A stretch of 64,000 bases of DNA from an uncultured Pseudomonadota bacterium. GTDB lineage: Bacteria; Pseudomonadota; Gammaproteobacteria; CAJXQU01. Below, in pieces: positions 9,695 to 17,854 of the stretch. Every line of letters starts with the position of its first letter. The stretch's first letter is position 1. The position numbers and the translations under genes are program-made. The stretch lies in contig CAJXQU010000003.1 of assembly GCA_913058255.1 (NCBI GenBank), positions 1-64,000 of the forward strand, written 5' to 3'. The notes beneath the pieces were generated by a model. It was not told the DNA's origin. It saw only the letters and a program-made list of their open reading frames with translations, and did not search any database.

Positions 9695-10471
9695 GTGAGC
9701 ATAAAAACAGTCCTCTCCTTCGCAGGACTTGATCCTTCCGGTGGAGCAGGCATACAAGCAGATATAGAGACCGTCGCAGCATTGGGCGGTCATGCGCTGC
9801 CAATCATTACTTGTAACACTATTCAAAACACCCAATCCTTTTTGGAATCTCACACAATTAAGCCAAACTGGATCGATAGACAAACCGAACACCTGCTCAA
9901 AGACATCACACCCGATTCCATAAAAATAGGCTTACTAACATCAAGCACAACTGTTGATATTATAAAAAAATATATTCCAGAAAATATCCCCGTTGTCATT
10001 GATCCTGTTCTACGTTCAGGCTCAGGAAGCGATCTGAGCAACGAAGAGCTGATCCAATCGGTAAAAAAAAACTTATTGCCTCGAACAACCATCATCACCC
10101 CGAATAATTTTGAAGCACGTACATTGACAGGATATGAGTCACTCGATCAAGCCGCAGCAAAACTGATCGATTATGGTTGTCGTTTTGTTCTGATCACCGG
10201 TGCAGACGAAGCTGAAAATAACGTTGAAAATCATTTATATGGACAACAAGGGTTGATCGAGGTTTATCATTACAAAAAACTATCGGCAACCTATCATGGT
10301 TCAGGTTGTACATTATCTGCAGCGATCGCAATTTTGCTTGCTCAGGGTTTGGAAGTAGAAACCGCCATCAGAAAAGCACAAGATTTTACCTGGAAGGCTT
10401 TGCTGGAAGGAAGACATATTGGAAAAGGACAAAAGCATCCGGCAAGAAAAGCACAACCATTAACCCTATAA
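9695..10471 (+). CDS. thiD: Hydroxymethylpyrimidine/phosphomethylpyrimidine kinase
   Basis: Thiamine-pathway kinase that phosphorylates HMP to HMP-P and then HMP-PP. The 258 residues of the ribokinase-like fold include SFAGLDPSGGAGIQADI at 7-23 and the C-terminal anion hole YHGSGCTLSA. The start is a GTG directly after the hemJ stop; the conserved SIKTVLSFAGLDPSG begins right there. In Pseudomonas the order is thiD-thiE-hemL. Here a 162-residue membrane protein separates thiD from thiE. Confidence 0.94.
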   Translation: MSIKTVLSFAGLDPSGGAGIQADIETVAALGGHALPIITCNTIQNTQSFLESHTIKPNWIDRQTEHLLKDITPDSIKIGLLTSSTTVDIIKKYIPENIPVVIDPVLRSGSGSDLSNEELIQSVKKNLLPRTTIITPNNFEARTLTGYESLDQAAAKLIDYGCRFVLITGADEAENNVENHLYGQQGLIEVYHYKKLSATYHGSGCTLSAAIAILLAQGLEVETAIRKAQDFTWKALLEGRHIGKGQKHPARKAQPLTL

Positions 10472-10489
10472 AAAACAAAGGCTTAAGAA

Positions 10490-10978
10490 ATGCCCAGGCA
10501 AAGAGCAAGCAACAAGATACTAAAAAGTATTGCTGTATTTTTAGCCTACGCTATAGGTGGAATAATCGGTGCATTTCTACTCCTAAATTTAGGTTTGAAA
10601 TTTCTACTTGGTGATTTTTTAGAATCATGCGCTGTTACGCCAAAAGTTGAGTATGCGAAATCAATACCACAAAATAGGCTTGAAAATCTTTACTACCAAA
10701 TAGAAAAAATATCATCTGAACTAGATTCTACGTACGACCTAAAATATGAAAATATAAAATATCCTCAGATCTCAGACATCAATTTTTCCTTCATAAGAAA
10801 ACATTCCGAAGATAAAGTCCACATGATGCTCGGAGGTTGTGTTGATAACAAAGTTTTCATGTACTTTGAAGGCCTTAAAGTTTCATCTACAGAACAAGCC
10901 CTTCGCAAGATAACCCTCTCTTGGGGCGAATATCCTCAGGTTGAAGAAACCCTATGGAAGAAAAAAATTAATCACTAG
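10490..10978 (+). CDS. Hypothetical membrane-anchored protein
   Basis: I do not recognise this 162-residue protein. It has a basic N-terminus, a membrane segment at about 13-40 with a GGIIGAF glycine motif, and a polar, probably periplasmic, remainder. Three cysteines fall after the helix region (near 47 and 116, plus one in the helix-proximal ESCAV). AAGG lies 8 bases before the ATG. It is inserted between thiD and thiE, usually adjacent in gammaproteobacteria. Nothing in the sequence suggests a role in thiamine synthesis. Confidence 0.6.
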   Translation: MPRQRASNKILKSIAVFLAYAIGGIIGAFLLLNLGLKFLLGDFLESCAVTPKVEYAKSIPQNRLENLYYQIEKISSELDSTYDLKYENIKYPQISDINFSFIRKHSEDKVHMMLGGCVDNKVFMYFEGLKVSSTEQALRKITLSWGEYPQVEETLWKKKINH

Positions 10979-11082
10979 ATAACACTTGTCGATCGGGATA
11001 GCGGCCGTCCCTAAGCCATAACCTGACAATATATATGTTAGCTTACACTGCGCCAAGTCAATCTGGTTACTCAATATCGCGG

Positions 11083-11088
11083 TATAAT
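11083..11088 (+). promoter_or_regulatory. Candidate -10 box for thiE, possibly giving a leaderless mRNA
   Basis: A perfect TATAAT lies at 11083-11088, only 6 bases before the most likely thiE start codon at 11095. Transcription would then begin at or next to the ATG. I see no good -35 box at 16-18 bp, so the promoter call is tentative. Confidence 0.35.
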
Positions 11089-11094
11089 ATCCTA

Positions 11095-11697
11095 ATGACT
11101 TCTTATCCAAACAAAGGCTTATACGCCATCACCAACAACGATGATTCATTAACGAATGTCGAAGCTGTTTTAAACGCTGGTGCAAGGTTTCTGCAATATC
11201 GAGAGAAACAATCCCCTAATCTTGATCACGCAAAAAAATTAAGATCTCTTTGCACAACTTATCAAACTCGCTTCATCATCAATGACGATCCTGAATTCGC
11301 TCTCTCAGTAAAGGCCGACGGTGTGCATATAGGTGAAGATGATGATTCTTATCAGCACGCTAGAGATTTACTCGGTGATGACGCTATCATCGGCATCTCT
11401 TGTTATGACTCGTTGGATCTTGCGCTCAGTGCTAAAAAACTAGGTGCAGATTACATCGCGCTTGGTGCTTTTTTTCCTTCACAAACGAAACAGACCACAC
11501 GCCGAGCAAGTATTGAACTCTTAATAAAAGCAAAACAACAACTTTCTGTACCTGTTGTTGCTATCGGCGGAATTACCACGGAAAATGCGCCACCTTTAAT
11601 CGCCGCTGGCGTCGATTATATCGCTGCGATCAACAGTGTATTTGGGCATGAAGAACCCGGCGTTGCTGCAAAACAATTTACAGATTTATTTAAATAG
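11095..11697 (+). CDS. thiE: Thiamine-phosphate synthase
   Basis: Couples HMP-PP and thiazole phosphate to thiamine phosphate. The protein is a compact TIM barrel with GLYAIT at the N-terminus, [20 protein letters not shown] and [13 protein letters not shown], all typical ThiE signatures. An in-frame ATG at 11035 would add 20 residues, but the conserved sequence starts at [13 protein letters not shown], so I chose 11095 (about 200 residues). No Shine-Dalgarno precedes this ATG, while TATAAT lies 6 bases upstream, which hints at a leaderless transcript. hemL follows after 17 bp. Confidence 0.93.
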   Translation: MTSYPNKGLYAITNNDDSLTNVEAVLNAGARFLQYREKQSPNLDHAKKLRSLCTTYQTRFIINDDPEFALSVKADGVHIGEDDDSYQHARDLLGDDAIIGISCYDSLDLALSAKKLGADYIALGAFFPSQTKQTTRRASIELLIKAKQQLSVPVVAIGGITTENAPPLIAAGVDYIAAINSVFGHEEPGVAAKQFTDLFK

Positions 11698-11714
11698 AAT
11701 TTAGAGGACTAAGC

Positions 11715-12995
11715 ATGACTCGCTCACAAGAACTTTTCCAACAAGCACAAAAACATATTCCGGGCGGCGTTAATTCACCAGTGCGAGCGTTTAATGGAGT
11801 CGGTGGTGCTCCGATCTTTTTCAAAAAAGCTAAAGGCGCTTATCTGATTGATGATGATAATAATCGCTATATCGACTATGTCGGCTCATGGGGACCGATG
11901 ATCGTTGGTCACGCGCATCCTATGGTGATCTCTGCTGTACAAGAAGCGGCCGCAAATGGGCTCAGCTTTGGAGCACCGACTGCAATCGAGATCGTGCTGG
12001 CTGAAATGGTGTGCCAAATCATACCTTCCATCGAAAAAGTGCGCATGGTCAGCTCCGGCACTGAAGCTACCATGAGCGCGATCAGGCTGGCCCGTGGTTA
12101 CACAGGACGCGATAAAATCATTAAATTTGAAGGTTGTTATCACGGCCATGCCGATTCGCTTTTAGTTAAAGCGGGATCAGGCGCTCTGACATTAGGCGTT
12201 CCTAGCTCTGGTGGCGTGCCCGATTCTCTGGCTCAACATACGATCACCCTGACTTATAACAACATTGCTGAAGTGGGCAAGGTTTTTTCAGAGATAGGTG
12301 ATGAGATTGCTGCTGTTATCGTTGAACCCGTCGCGGGTAATATGAATTGTATTCCACCAGTCACTGGTTTTCTTGAAGGATTGCGTTCGGTCACAGAAAA
12401 GCATGGAACGGTTCTGATTATGGATGAAGTCATGACGGGATTTCGTGTTGCACTCGGTGGCGCACAAGGTCATTACGGCATTACGCCTGATCTGACTACG
12501 CTAGGCAAAATTCTTGGCGGTGGTATGCCGGTTGGTGCATTCGGTGGTAAAAAAGAAATAATGGACCATATCGCCCCTGATGGACCTGTTTATCAAGCCG
12601 GAACATTGTCAGGAAACCCTGTTGCTATGGCTGCCGGACTTGCAACATTGGAACTGATCAATAAACCAGACTTTCATAAAGAACTCTCAGCAACCGCTAA
12701 AAGTTTGATGCAGGGTATTCAAGCTGCGGCAGATAAAGCAAACATTCCTTTAACCACTAATCAGGTCGGTGGTATGTTTGGGATTTTCTTTACTGAGGAA
12801 AAAAATATAACGTCATTTGATCAAGTGATGAAGTGTGATCAAGAACGTTTCAAAAAATTCTTCCACGGTATGTTGGAAGAAGGTATTTATCTTGCTCCTT
12901 CAGCGTTCGAAGCTGGCTTTGTTTCAAGTAAACATACCAGCAAAGAAATCGCTGAAACCATCGCAGCGGCCGAACGCGTATTTACTACCTTATAA
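11715..12995 (+). CDS. hemL: Glutamate-1-semialdehyde 2,1-aminomutase
   Basis: PLP enzyme that converts glutamate-1-semialdehyde to 5-aminolevulinate, the first committed tetrapyrrole precursor. The 426 residues hold the PLP lysine Lys265 in [17 protein letters not shown], plus [16 protein letters not shown] and [15 protein letters not shown] precedes the ATG at a normal distance. The gene ends the thiD-thiE-hemL series and is closed by a terminator hairpin shared with pqqA on the other strand. Confidence 0.97.
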   Translation: MTRSQELFQQAQKHIPGGVNSPVRAFNGVGGAPIFFKKAKGAYLIDDDNNRYIDYVGSWGPMIVGHAHPMVISAVQEAAANGLSFGAPTAIEIVLAEMVCQIIPSIEKVRMVSSGTEATMSAIRLARGYTGRDKIIKFEGCYHGHADSLLVKAGSGALTLGVPSSGGVPDSLAQHTITLTYNNIAEVGKVFSEIGDEIAAVIVEPVAGNMNCIPPVTGFLEGLRSVTEKHGTVLIMDEVMTGFRVALGGAQGHYGITPDLTTLGKILGGGMPVGAFGGKKEIMDHIAPDGPVYQAGTLSGNPVAMAAGLATLELINKPDFHKELSATAKSLMQGIQAAADKANIPLTTNQVGGMFGIFFTEEKNITSFDQVMKCDQERFKKFFHGMLEEGIYLAPSAFEAGFVSSKHTSKEIAETIAAAERVFTTL

Positions 12996-13022
12996 GCTTT
13001 AACTTCTCTGAACGTCAGGCAT

Positions 13023-13060
13023 AAAAAAACCCGGAGGAAATTACTTTCATCCGGGTTTTA
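13023..13060. terminator. Bidirectional terminator between hemL and pqqA
   Basis: The stem ACCCGGA/TCCGGGT continues as GAAA/TTTC after one mismatch and is flanked by an A-run on the left and a T-run on the right. It can stop transcription of hemL (plus) and of pqqA (minus). Confidence 0.85.
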
Positions 13061-13075
13061 AGTACGGTCTAAATC

Positions 13076-13150
13076 TTAACGATTCATGATGTACATTGTT
13101 ACTTCAAAACCGAATCGTAGATCTTCGTATGCTGGTGTTTCCCATTTCAT
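13076..13150 (-). CDS. pqqA: Coenzyme PQQ precursor peptide PqqA (orphan)
   Basis: A 24-codon gene on the minus strand. The peptide starts MKWETPAYEDLRFGF and ends FEVTMYIMNR, matching the PqqA family. PqqA is the ribosomally made precursor whose Glu and Tyr are cross-linked and excised to form pyrroloquinoline quinone. The Glu16-Val-Thr-Met-Tyr20 core is intact. A strong ribosome site (TAGGAG) lies 7 bases before the ATG and a terminator follows the stop codon, so this is a complete small gene. No pqqB, C, D or E lies in the window, so the maturation genes must be elsewhere or missing. A PQQ-linked metallo-hydrolase occurs at 29497-30489. Confidence 0.88.
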   Translation of the reverse strand: MKWETPAYEDLRFGFEVTMYIMNR

Positions 13151-13528
13151 AGTATTTCTCCTAATAAAGTTAATAAAGTCACTTGAGTTGTCTTTATAGC
13201 AAACTACTTTGCCTGCTTGTAGTTAGATATAGCATCTGGCATGCCAACTTATTAAAATTTTACTTGCCGAAAACACATAGTCTATATTTATCAATGATTT
13301 AAATGATGGAATATCATTCCAACTTCATTAATATCAGCTCTTAACAAAACAAACTTAAAGCTAAAGTGGTCTATAGCAACCACCGAACTGGTTCTCTATA
13401 ACCAGTTGGTTGATTTTCTTAACAGCATGTTTTCTGGGTGTTGGATCTAAGTTGTTGTAATATTGCTGCCAATCAATCAAAAATAATAATCCCGTTTCGG
13501 CTTGCTGCTAACAACGGCGGAGAATAAT
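13151..13528. other. Divergent intergenic region between pqqA and the glycerate kinase gene, with two inverted repeats
   Basis: This 378-bp stretch has no gene that I can support and must hold the promoters of two divergent genes. It contains the perfect inverted repeat TGGAAT-ATC-ATTCCA at 13307-13321, overlapped by AATGAT/ATCATT at 13302-13318. A second repeat, AACTGGTT-CTCTAT-AACCAGTT, lies at 13386-13407. Both are of operator size and could be regulator sites; no factor can be named. Confidence 0.5.
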
Positions 13529-14686
13529 ATGAAAATCGTAATTGCTTCCGACTCCTTTAAAGAAAACTTGACCTCCTTACAAGTTGCCACTCATATCGAG
13601 AAGGGAATTCACAAAGTTCTACCGAAAGCCAAATGTACAAAGGTGCCGATGGCTGATGGTGGCGAAGGCACTGTTCAAGCATTAGTCGATGCAACACAAG
13701 GCAACATTATTCGTAAGAAAGTCACTGGGCCGGATAACATTCAAGTCACAGCGCGTTATGGCATTTTGGGCGATGGTGTAACCGGTGTGATCGAAATGGC
13801 CGAAGCATCAGGCTTACACCTGACAAGCAGGGAAAGCCGTAACCCACTTAAAATGACCAGTTACGGCACAGGAGAGCTGATCGCCGATGCGATGAAAAAA
13901 GGTATTGAAACGATTATTATTGGTCTTGGAGGATCAGCAACCGTTGATGGAGGTGCTGGTATGGTTCAAGCTCTGGGCGTACGTTTTTTAGATAAATCGG
14001 GTGAAGAGATTACTGAAAATCTCGGTGGCGGCATGCTAAAAAATATCGCGACAATCGATATGTCTCAAGTCAATCCTTTAATAAAAAAAACCAAAGTAAT
14101 CATAGCTTGTGATGTTGTTAATCCTTTAGCTGGTAAAAAAGGCGCGGCTTATGTTTTTGGCCCACAAAAAGGTGCGACACCTGCTCAGGTAAAAACTCTG
14201 GATGACAACCTTAAATACTTTGGTCAATTACTCAAAACACAGTTGAAGAAAGACGTTGCTACAAAACCTGGCGCGGGCGCAGCGGGTGGCCTTGGTGCCG
14301 CATTAATGGCCTTCACTCGTGCGACGACAAAGCGTGGTGTTGATCTGGTTGTTAAAGTTGTCGAGTTGGAAAAACATCTGAAAGGAGCTGATCTGGTGAT
14401 CACCGGAGAAGGTCGTATCGACTTTCAAACAGCTTTCGGCAAAACGCCCGCAGGCGTCGCGAAAGCAGCGAAGAAATTTAAAGTACCAGTCATCGCAATC
14501 GGTGGTGCATTGGCTGATGATGCACCGGGTGTCTTTGAGCATGGGATTCACGGCTTGGATTCTGCCGTTTGCCAACCTATGTCGCTAGAAGATGCTTTAA
14601 AAAATTCTAAAAAATATTTAGAATTTGCTGGCGAACGCGTGATCCGTACTGTTCTGATCGGTCAAAAAATGGCACGTGAAAAATAA
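13529..14686 (+). CDS. Glycerate kinase (GlxK/GarK family)
   Basis: Phosphorylates D-glycerate, in this family usually to 2-phosphoglycerate, feeding glyoxylate-derived carbon into glycolysis. The 385-residue protein starts MKIVIASDSFKENLT and contains PMADGGEGTVQAL, EMAEASGL, GLGGSATVDGGAGMVQALG and PGAGAAGGLGAAL, all typical of the family. I chose the ATG at 13529 because GGAG lies 7 bases upstream; an in-frame start at 13502 would add 9 residues unlike the family. It diverges from pqqA and ends in a strong terminator. Confidence 0.92.
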   Translation: MKIVIASDSFKENLTSLQVATHIEKGIHKVLPKAKCTKVPMADGGEGTVQALVDATQGNIIRKKVTGPDNIQVTARYGILGDGVTGVIEMAEASGLHLTSRESRNPLKMTSYGTGELIADAMKKGIETIIIGLGGSATVDGGAGMVQALGVRFLDKSGEEITENLGGGMLKNIATIDMSQVNPLIKKTKVIIACDVVNPLAGKKGAAYVFGPQKGATPAQVKTLDDNLKYFGQLLKTQLKKDVATKPGAGAAGGLGAALMAFTRATTKRGVDLVVKVVELEKHLKGADLVITGEGRIDFQTAFGKTPAGVAKAAKKFKVPVIAIGGALADDAPGVFEHGIHGLDSAVCQPMSLEDALKNSKKYLEFAGERVIRTVLIGQKMAREK

Positions 14687-14692
14687 GGTCTC

Positions 14693-14732
14693 AAAGCGCC
14701 TGATCAACCTAAAGTGGTCCGGCGCTTTTTTA
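14693..14732 (+). terminator. Intrinsic terminator after glycerate kinase
   Basis: AGCGCC (about 14696-14701) pairs with GGCGCT about 20 bases later. An inner GATCA/TGGTC stem extends the hairpin, and TTTTTT follows directly. The tupC stop codon at 14747 lies just beyond on the other strand. Confidence 0.8.
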
Positions 14733-14746
14733 GATTAGTTTGAGTT

Positions 14747-15748
14747 TTAAAATACTTTAACAGTAGTCGATTTAAAGTTAACCCAAATATCACTTCCAAT
14801 ATTTATCGACATTTCCGACAAAGATTGTCGCGTTATTTGTACGTAGAATTTTTCACCCGCATCAACCGTAATCCAAACCCTGCCTTTATCTTCAGATATG
14901 GCAATAACTCTACCTTGAAAATTATTTCGAATACTCGACACTAAAGACTCATTTGAAAGTACGATCTCCGCAGGATCGACGACGAGTCTTTTCCCAGACT
15001 TAATATCTTCTGGCACATAAATATCTATTTTCCCAGTAGAAAAATAATGTGCTTCTATCTCACCATAGAATAGATTTAATAATGGTGAGTTAACAACATT
15101 TCCTCCAAGTAAACTGACACAGTCACTGGCGACAACCAATCCTTGTAATTGATCATGCGTACTCAAAACGACTGTTGTATCAAACTCATTGGTTAACTTA
15201 GCCAGTAAAAACTCAAGCTGTTCAATACTACTCTGATCAAGATATGAGAAAGGTTCATCCAACAATAAAACTTCTGGCTGTAAAGCAAGCGCCCTTGCTA
15301 AAGTGACTTTTTGAGCCTCACCACCCGATAACTTTCTTACATTACGATCAGAAAAATCACTAATCCCAACCATTTCCATCGCCTGCTCTGCCTGTTGAAT
15401 CTGCAATGCTTTAGAGAAACCATGAAACTTCAAACCGAGTAAAACATTTTCCAACACAGACCCACGTAATAAGTAAGCATTTTGTGAAACAAGCGCGACC
15501 CTTCTGCGTAACTCAAGTTGTACTTTTTCTTTTGTATCCTCTGTGAAAAATGAAACCTGACCCGATGTTGGTTTTTCTAAAAAAGCCAATAGGTTTAATA
15601 GGGTGGTTTTACCTGATCCGTTACTACCAATTAAACTCGTTATCTGATTTTTTTTTATTTTTAAGTGAGGAATTTCTAAAGCTACTCGCTCGAAATATTC
15701 ATAACGAATATCTGTCAGTTCATAAGCCATTTCTTTATTTTGGCTCAT
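14747..15748 (-). CDS. tupC: Tungstate/molybdate-type ABC transporter ATPase
   Basis: ATP-binding subunit of an oxyanion importer. The 333 residues contain Walker A GSNGSGKTT, the signature LSGGEAQKV, Walker B VLLLDEPF, and a C-terminal TOBE/Mop-like oxyanion-sensing domain at about 265-333. Its partner permease is TupB-like, which favours tungstate as substrate. The ATG overlaps the permease stop codon by 4 bp. No TupA-type binding protein lies in this operon; the gene ahead of the permease encodes a YtoQ protein. A separate modABC set lies 10 kb away. Confidence 0.8.
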   Translation of the reverse strand: MSQNKEMAYELTDIRYEYFERVALEIPHLKIKKNQITSLIGSNGSGKTTLLNLLAFLEKPTSGQVSFFTEDTKEKVQLELRRRVALVSQNAYLLRGSVLENVLLGLKFHGFSKALQIQQAEQAMEMVGISDFSDRNVRKLSGGEAQKVTLARALALQPEVLLLDEPFSYLDQSSIEQLEFLLAKLTNEFDTTVVLSTHDQLQGLVVASDCVSLLGGNVVNSPLLNLFYGEIEAHYFSTGKIDIYVPEDIKSGKRLVVDPAEIVLSNESLVSSIRNNFQGRVIAISEDKGRVWITVDAGEKFYVQITRQSLSEMSINIGSDIWVNFKSTTVKVF

Positions 15749-16443
15749 TGGCTTCTTCCCTGTTTAGAAAGAAGCTGTAAACCAAGATTAACGATAAAAG
15801 CAATGGTTAATAAAAGGAGACCCAACGCAAGTCCTAACTCAAATTCCCCTTTACTTGTTTCCAATGCGATCGCCGTGGTCATAGTTCGAGTAAATCCCTC
15901 AATATTGCCACCCAACATCATCGCCGCACCAACCTCACCAATCGCTCGTCCGAAACCCGTCACCACCGCCGCAAGTACCGCAAGACGTGTTTCGCTGATC
16001 ACTTGCGTTGCCAGTTGTAATTTATTTGCGCCTAACGATTTTAAGGTAGGAACCAATCGCTCATCCGATGACTGAACGGCGGCGATGGTTAAATTAAGAA
16101 TAATGGGCAAGATCAAGATACATTCTGCGATCACGACCGCAGCGGGGGTGTAGAGTAAACCGAGATCGCCAAGCGGTCCTTGCCGAGTGAGCAAACCATA
16201 CAACAAAAGCCCGATAACGACCGTCGGCATGGCCATCAAGGTATTGAGGATTTGTTGCAGAAAGGGTTTGCCACGAAATTCGTTTAGAGCAATGGTTATT
16301 CCTAGTGGTATAGCCATCAGTCCTGCAAAAAAAGCCGCTAATAAAGAGACTTTTAAAGACGTCATCACGATCAGCCACACTTCCTGATCAAGTTGAAAGA
16401 TCAGATCAAATGCAGCTGATAATGATTCAGAAAAATAACCCAA
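15745..16443 (-). CDS. tupB: Tungstate-type ABC transporter permease
   Basis: Membrane subunit of 232 residues with about five or six helices. The permease EAA loop is recognisable in LKSLGANKLQLATQVISETRLAVLAAVVTGFGRAIGEVGAAM as the G-x-x-x-x-x-x-x-x-P-like coupling segment near 150-185. The sequence resembles the TupB/COG4662 group more than ModB. The start appears to be TTG, 8 bp after the ytoQ stop, with no better alternative. It is followed by tupC with a 4-bp overlap. Confidence 0.8.
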   Translation of the reverse strand: MGYFSESLSAAFDLIFQLDQEVWLIVMTSLKVSLLAAFFAGLMAIPLGITIALNEFRGKPFLQQILNTLMAMPTVVIGLLLYGLLTRQGPLGDLGLLYTPAAVVIAECILILPIILNLTIAAVQSSDERLVPTLKSLGANKLQLATQVISETRLAVLAAVVTGFGRAIGEVGAAMMLGGNIEGFTRTMTTAIALETSKGEFELGLALGLLLLTIAFIVNLGLQLLSKQGRSQ

Positions 16444-16451
16444 GTGGAAAC

Positions 16452-16904
16452 CTAAGTCAGTTCGCCAGTGATCACATATTTCATGATTTCAACAATTTCT
16501 TCTGGTGTTTGTGCAACGGCGAGTGCGGCGGCATCAACCTCTTTTAAAGGATGTGTGAGATCAGGATCGTGCAAGCTGATCAAAGATTTCCCCAAGGCTG
16601 CGGCATAACCAGCATCAAACGCAGCGTTCCACTGCTTATATTTATCACCAAAACGAACCACTACAACGTCAGCTCGTTCGATGAGGGTCCTAGTGCGGAT
16701 TGAGTTAATTTTCGAGGCCTTGTGATCTTTCCAGAAATTGCTTTCTTCGGCTCCTAAGATCTTCTCTCCACAATCATCACTTGAAGCGTGATCAGTGATC
16801 GGAGTCGATAGGGTCACTGGCAATCCTGCCGCTTTAATTCCCGATTCGATTCTTTCTCTCCAGTCACTATGAATTTCGCCCGAAAGGTAAAGATTCCAGT
16901 TCAT
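16452..16904 (-). CDS. YtoQ family protein
   Basis: A 150-residue cytoplasmic protein of the YtoQ family, related in fold to nucleoside 2-deoxyribosyltransferases. It shows the N-terminal NLYLSGEIHSDWR, then NSIRTRTLIERADVVVVRFGDKYKQWNAAFDAGYAAALGK with the aspartate and glycine-alanine pattern of that fold. No specific reaction is established for the family. GGAG precedes the ATG. It is first in an apparent operon with tupB and tupC, in the place where the binding-protein gene would be expected. Confidence 0.78.
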   Translation of the reverse strand: MNWNLYLSGEIHSDWRERIESGIKAAGLPVTLSTPITDHASSDDCGEKILGAEESNFWKDHKASKINSIRTRTLIERADVVVVRFGDKYKQWNAAFDAGYAAALGKSLISLHDPDLTHPLKEVDAAALAVAQTPEEIVEIMKYVITGELT

Positions 16905-16984
16905 GTTTTCTCCATCTAATTATAAAATAGTCAAAAATTGCCTACGCATGGTTTTCGCCACGCCGCAGATATACACTAAGTTTA

Positions 16985-17536
16985 ATGAATCCTATGACAT
17001 CAATCCAACCCATTACCCAAGAGCAGCAAGATTTAGTTCGTGATCGCTCTCATGAGTTAATCAATACTGCCGCTGTTGAACTCGGAAAAAAAATCCCAGA
17101 AATCGACATTCATTTTGACCTATCAGGTCGTTCAGCAGGTATGTATTGCTCACGTGCGCGACTCCGTTGGATCCGCTACAACCCTTTTATTTTCGCAAAA
17201 TACTTTGATGAGAATTTTAATAATACTATTCCACATGAGGTCGCCCACTATTTAACCCATGTGATGATGGGCCGAAAACGAGCCGCTCCTCACGGTCCCG
17301 AATGGCAATCCATGATGCAATTATTAGGTTCAGAACCTGAAATAACACATAAATTTGATCTGGAAGGCGTTCCCGTTAAAAAACAGCGCCGCCATCTCTA
17401 CCGCTGTGGCTGTCAGGATCATCAGCTCAGCAGCACACGTCATAACCGTATTCAACGACAAAAACAACATAATTACTTTTGTCGTCACTGTGGAAATACT
17501 TTGAGTCTCGTGCAAGCAAATGTTGAGGGCCTATGA
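16985..17536 (+). CDS. SprT-like zinc metalloprotease
   Basis: Cytoplasmic SprT-family protein of 183 residues, related to the eukaryotic DNA-protein-crosslink protease domain of Spartan. It has HEVAH at 84-88 as zinc-binding and catalytic motif, followed by a C-terminal zinc ribbon with CGC at 141-143 and CRHC at 166-169. Two ATG codons (16985 and 16994) are possible starts. The next small gene overlaps its stop as ATGA, indicating translational coupling. Confidence 0.85.
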   Translation: MNPMTSIQPITQEQQDLVRDRSHELINTAAVELGKKIPEIDIHFDLSGRSAGMYCSRARLRWIRYNPFIFAKYFDENFNNTIPHEVAHYLTHVMMGRKRAAPHGPEWQSMMQLLGSEPEITHKFDLEGVPVKKQRRHLYRCGCQDHQLSSTRHNRIQRQKQHNYFCRHCGNTLSLVQANVEGL

Positions 17537-17721
17537 TGGGGAAAATCATTCCCTTTAAAAAACCACCTCTGGCTAAAAAAGCCAAAGCCCACACAATGTG
17601 TAAGAGTAATCTGCATAAATGGCAGATCGTCACTGAAAAGAAATTTGCTGTGAATCAAGGAAAACTCGTAACCTTGTTTCGTTGTTCTCGCTGCGGAAAA
17701 GAGAAAACAAAAAATCTATAG
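17533..17721 (+). CDS. Small zinc-ribbon protein coupled to the SprT-like gene
   Basis: A 62-residue basic protein with a likely zinc site formed by Cys23, His28 and the CSRC pair Cys51/Cys54 near the C-terminus. Its start codon overlaps the stop codon of the SprT-like gene (ATGA at 17533-17536); a second ATG follows immediately. The overlap and the ordered Cys pattern argue that it is a real gene. I cannot name a function. A role as partner of the SprT-like protein is inferred only from the coupling. Confidence 0.65.
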   Translation: MMGKIIPFKKPPLAKKAKAHTMCKSNLHKWQIVTEKKFAVNQGKLVTLFRCSRCGKEKTKNL

Positions 17722-17854
17722 AGCAACTTAAACCTGAGAATAATTTTTGTCCACGGATCCATTACTTAATACTTAATTAAAAAAACATAAAAAGATAGAC
17801 TCATGCCGATTGTTTCGTGATAGGATTCGGCCGTCTTCATTACCTCCGAAATAG

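Noticed and set aside
13386-13407. Interpreting AACTGGTT/AACCAGTT as a PdhR/FadR-type GntR site
   Set aside because: The 6-base spacer does not fit the TGGT-N3-ACCA pattern of that group, so no regulator is named.
14664-14682. CACGTGAAAA near the end of the glycerate kinase gene as a parS site
   Set aside because: Only the right half resembles parS; the left half does not.
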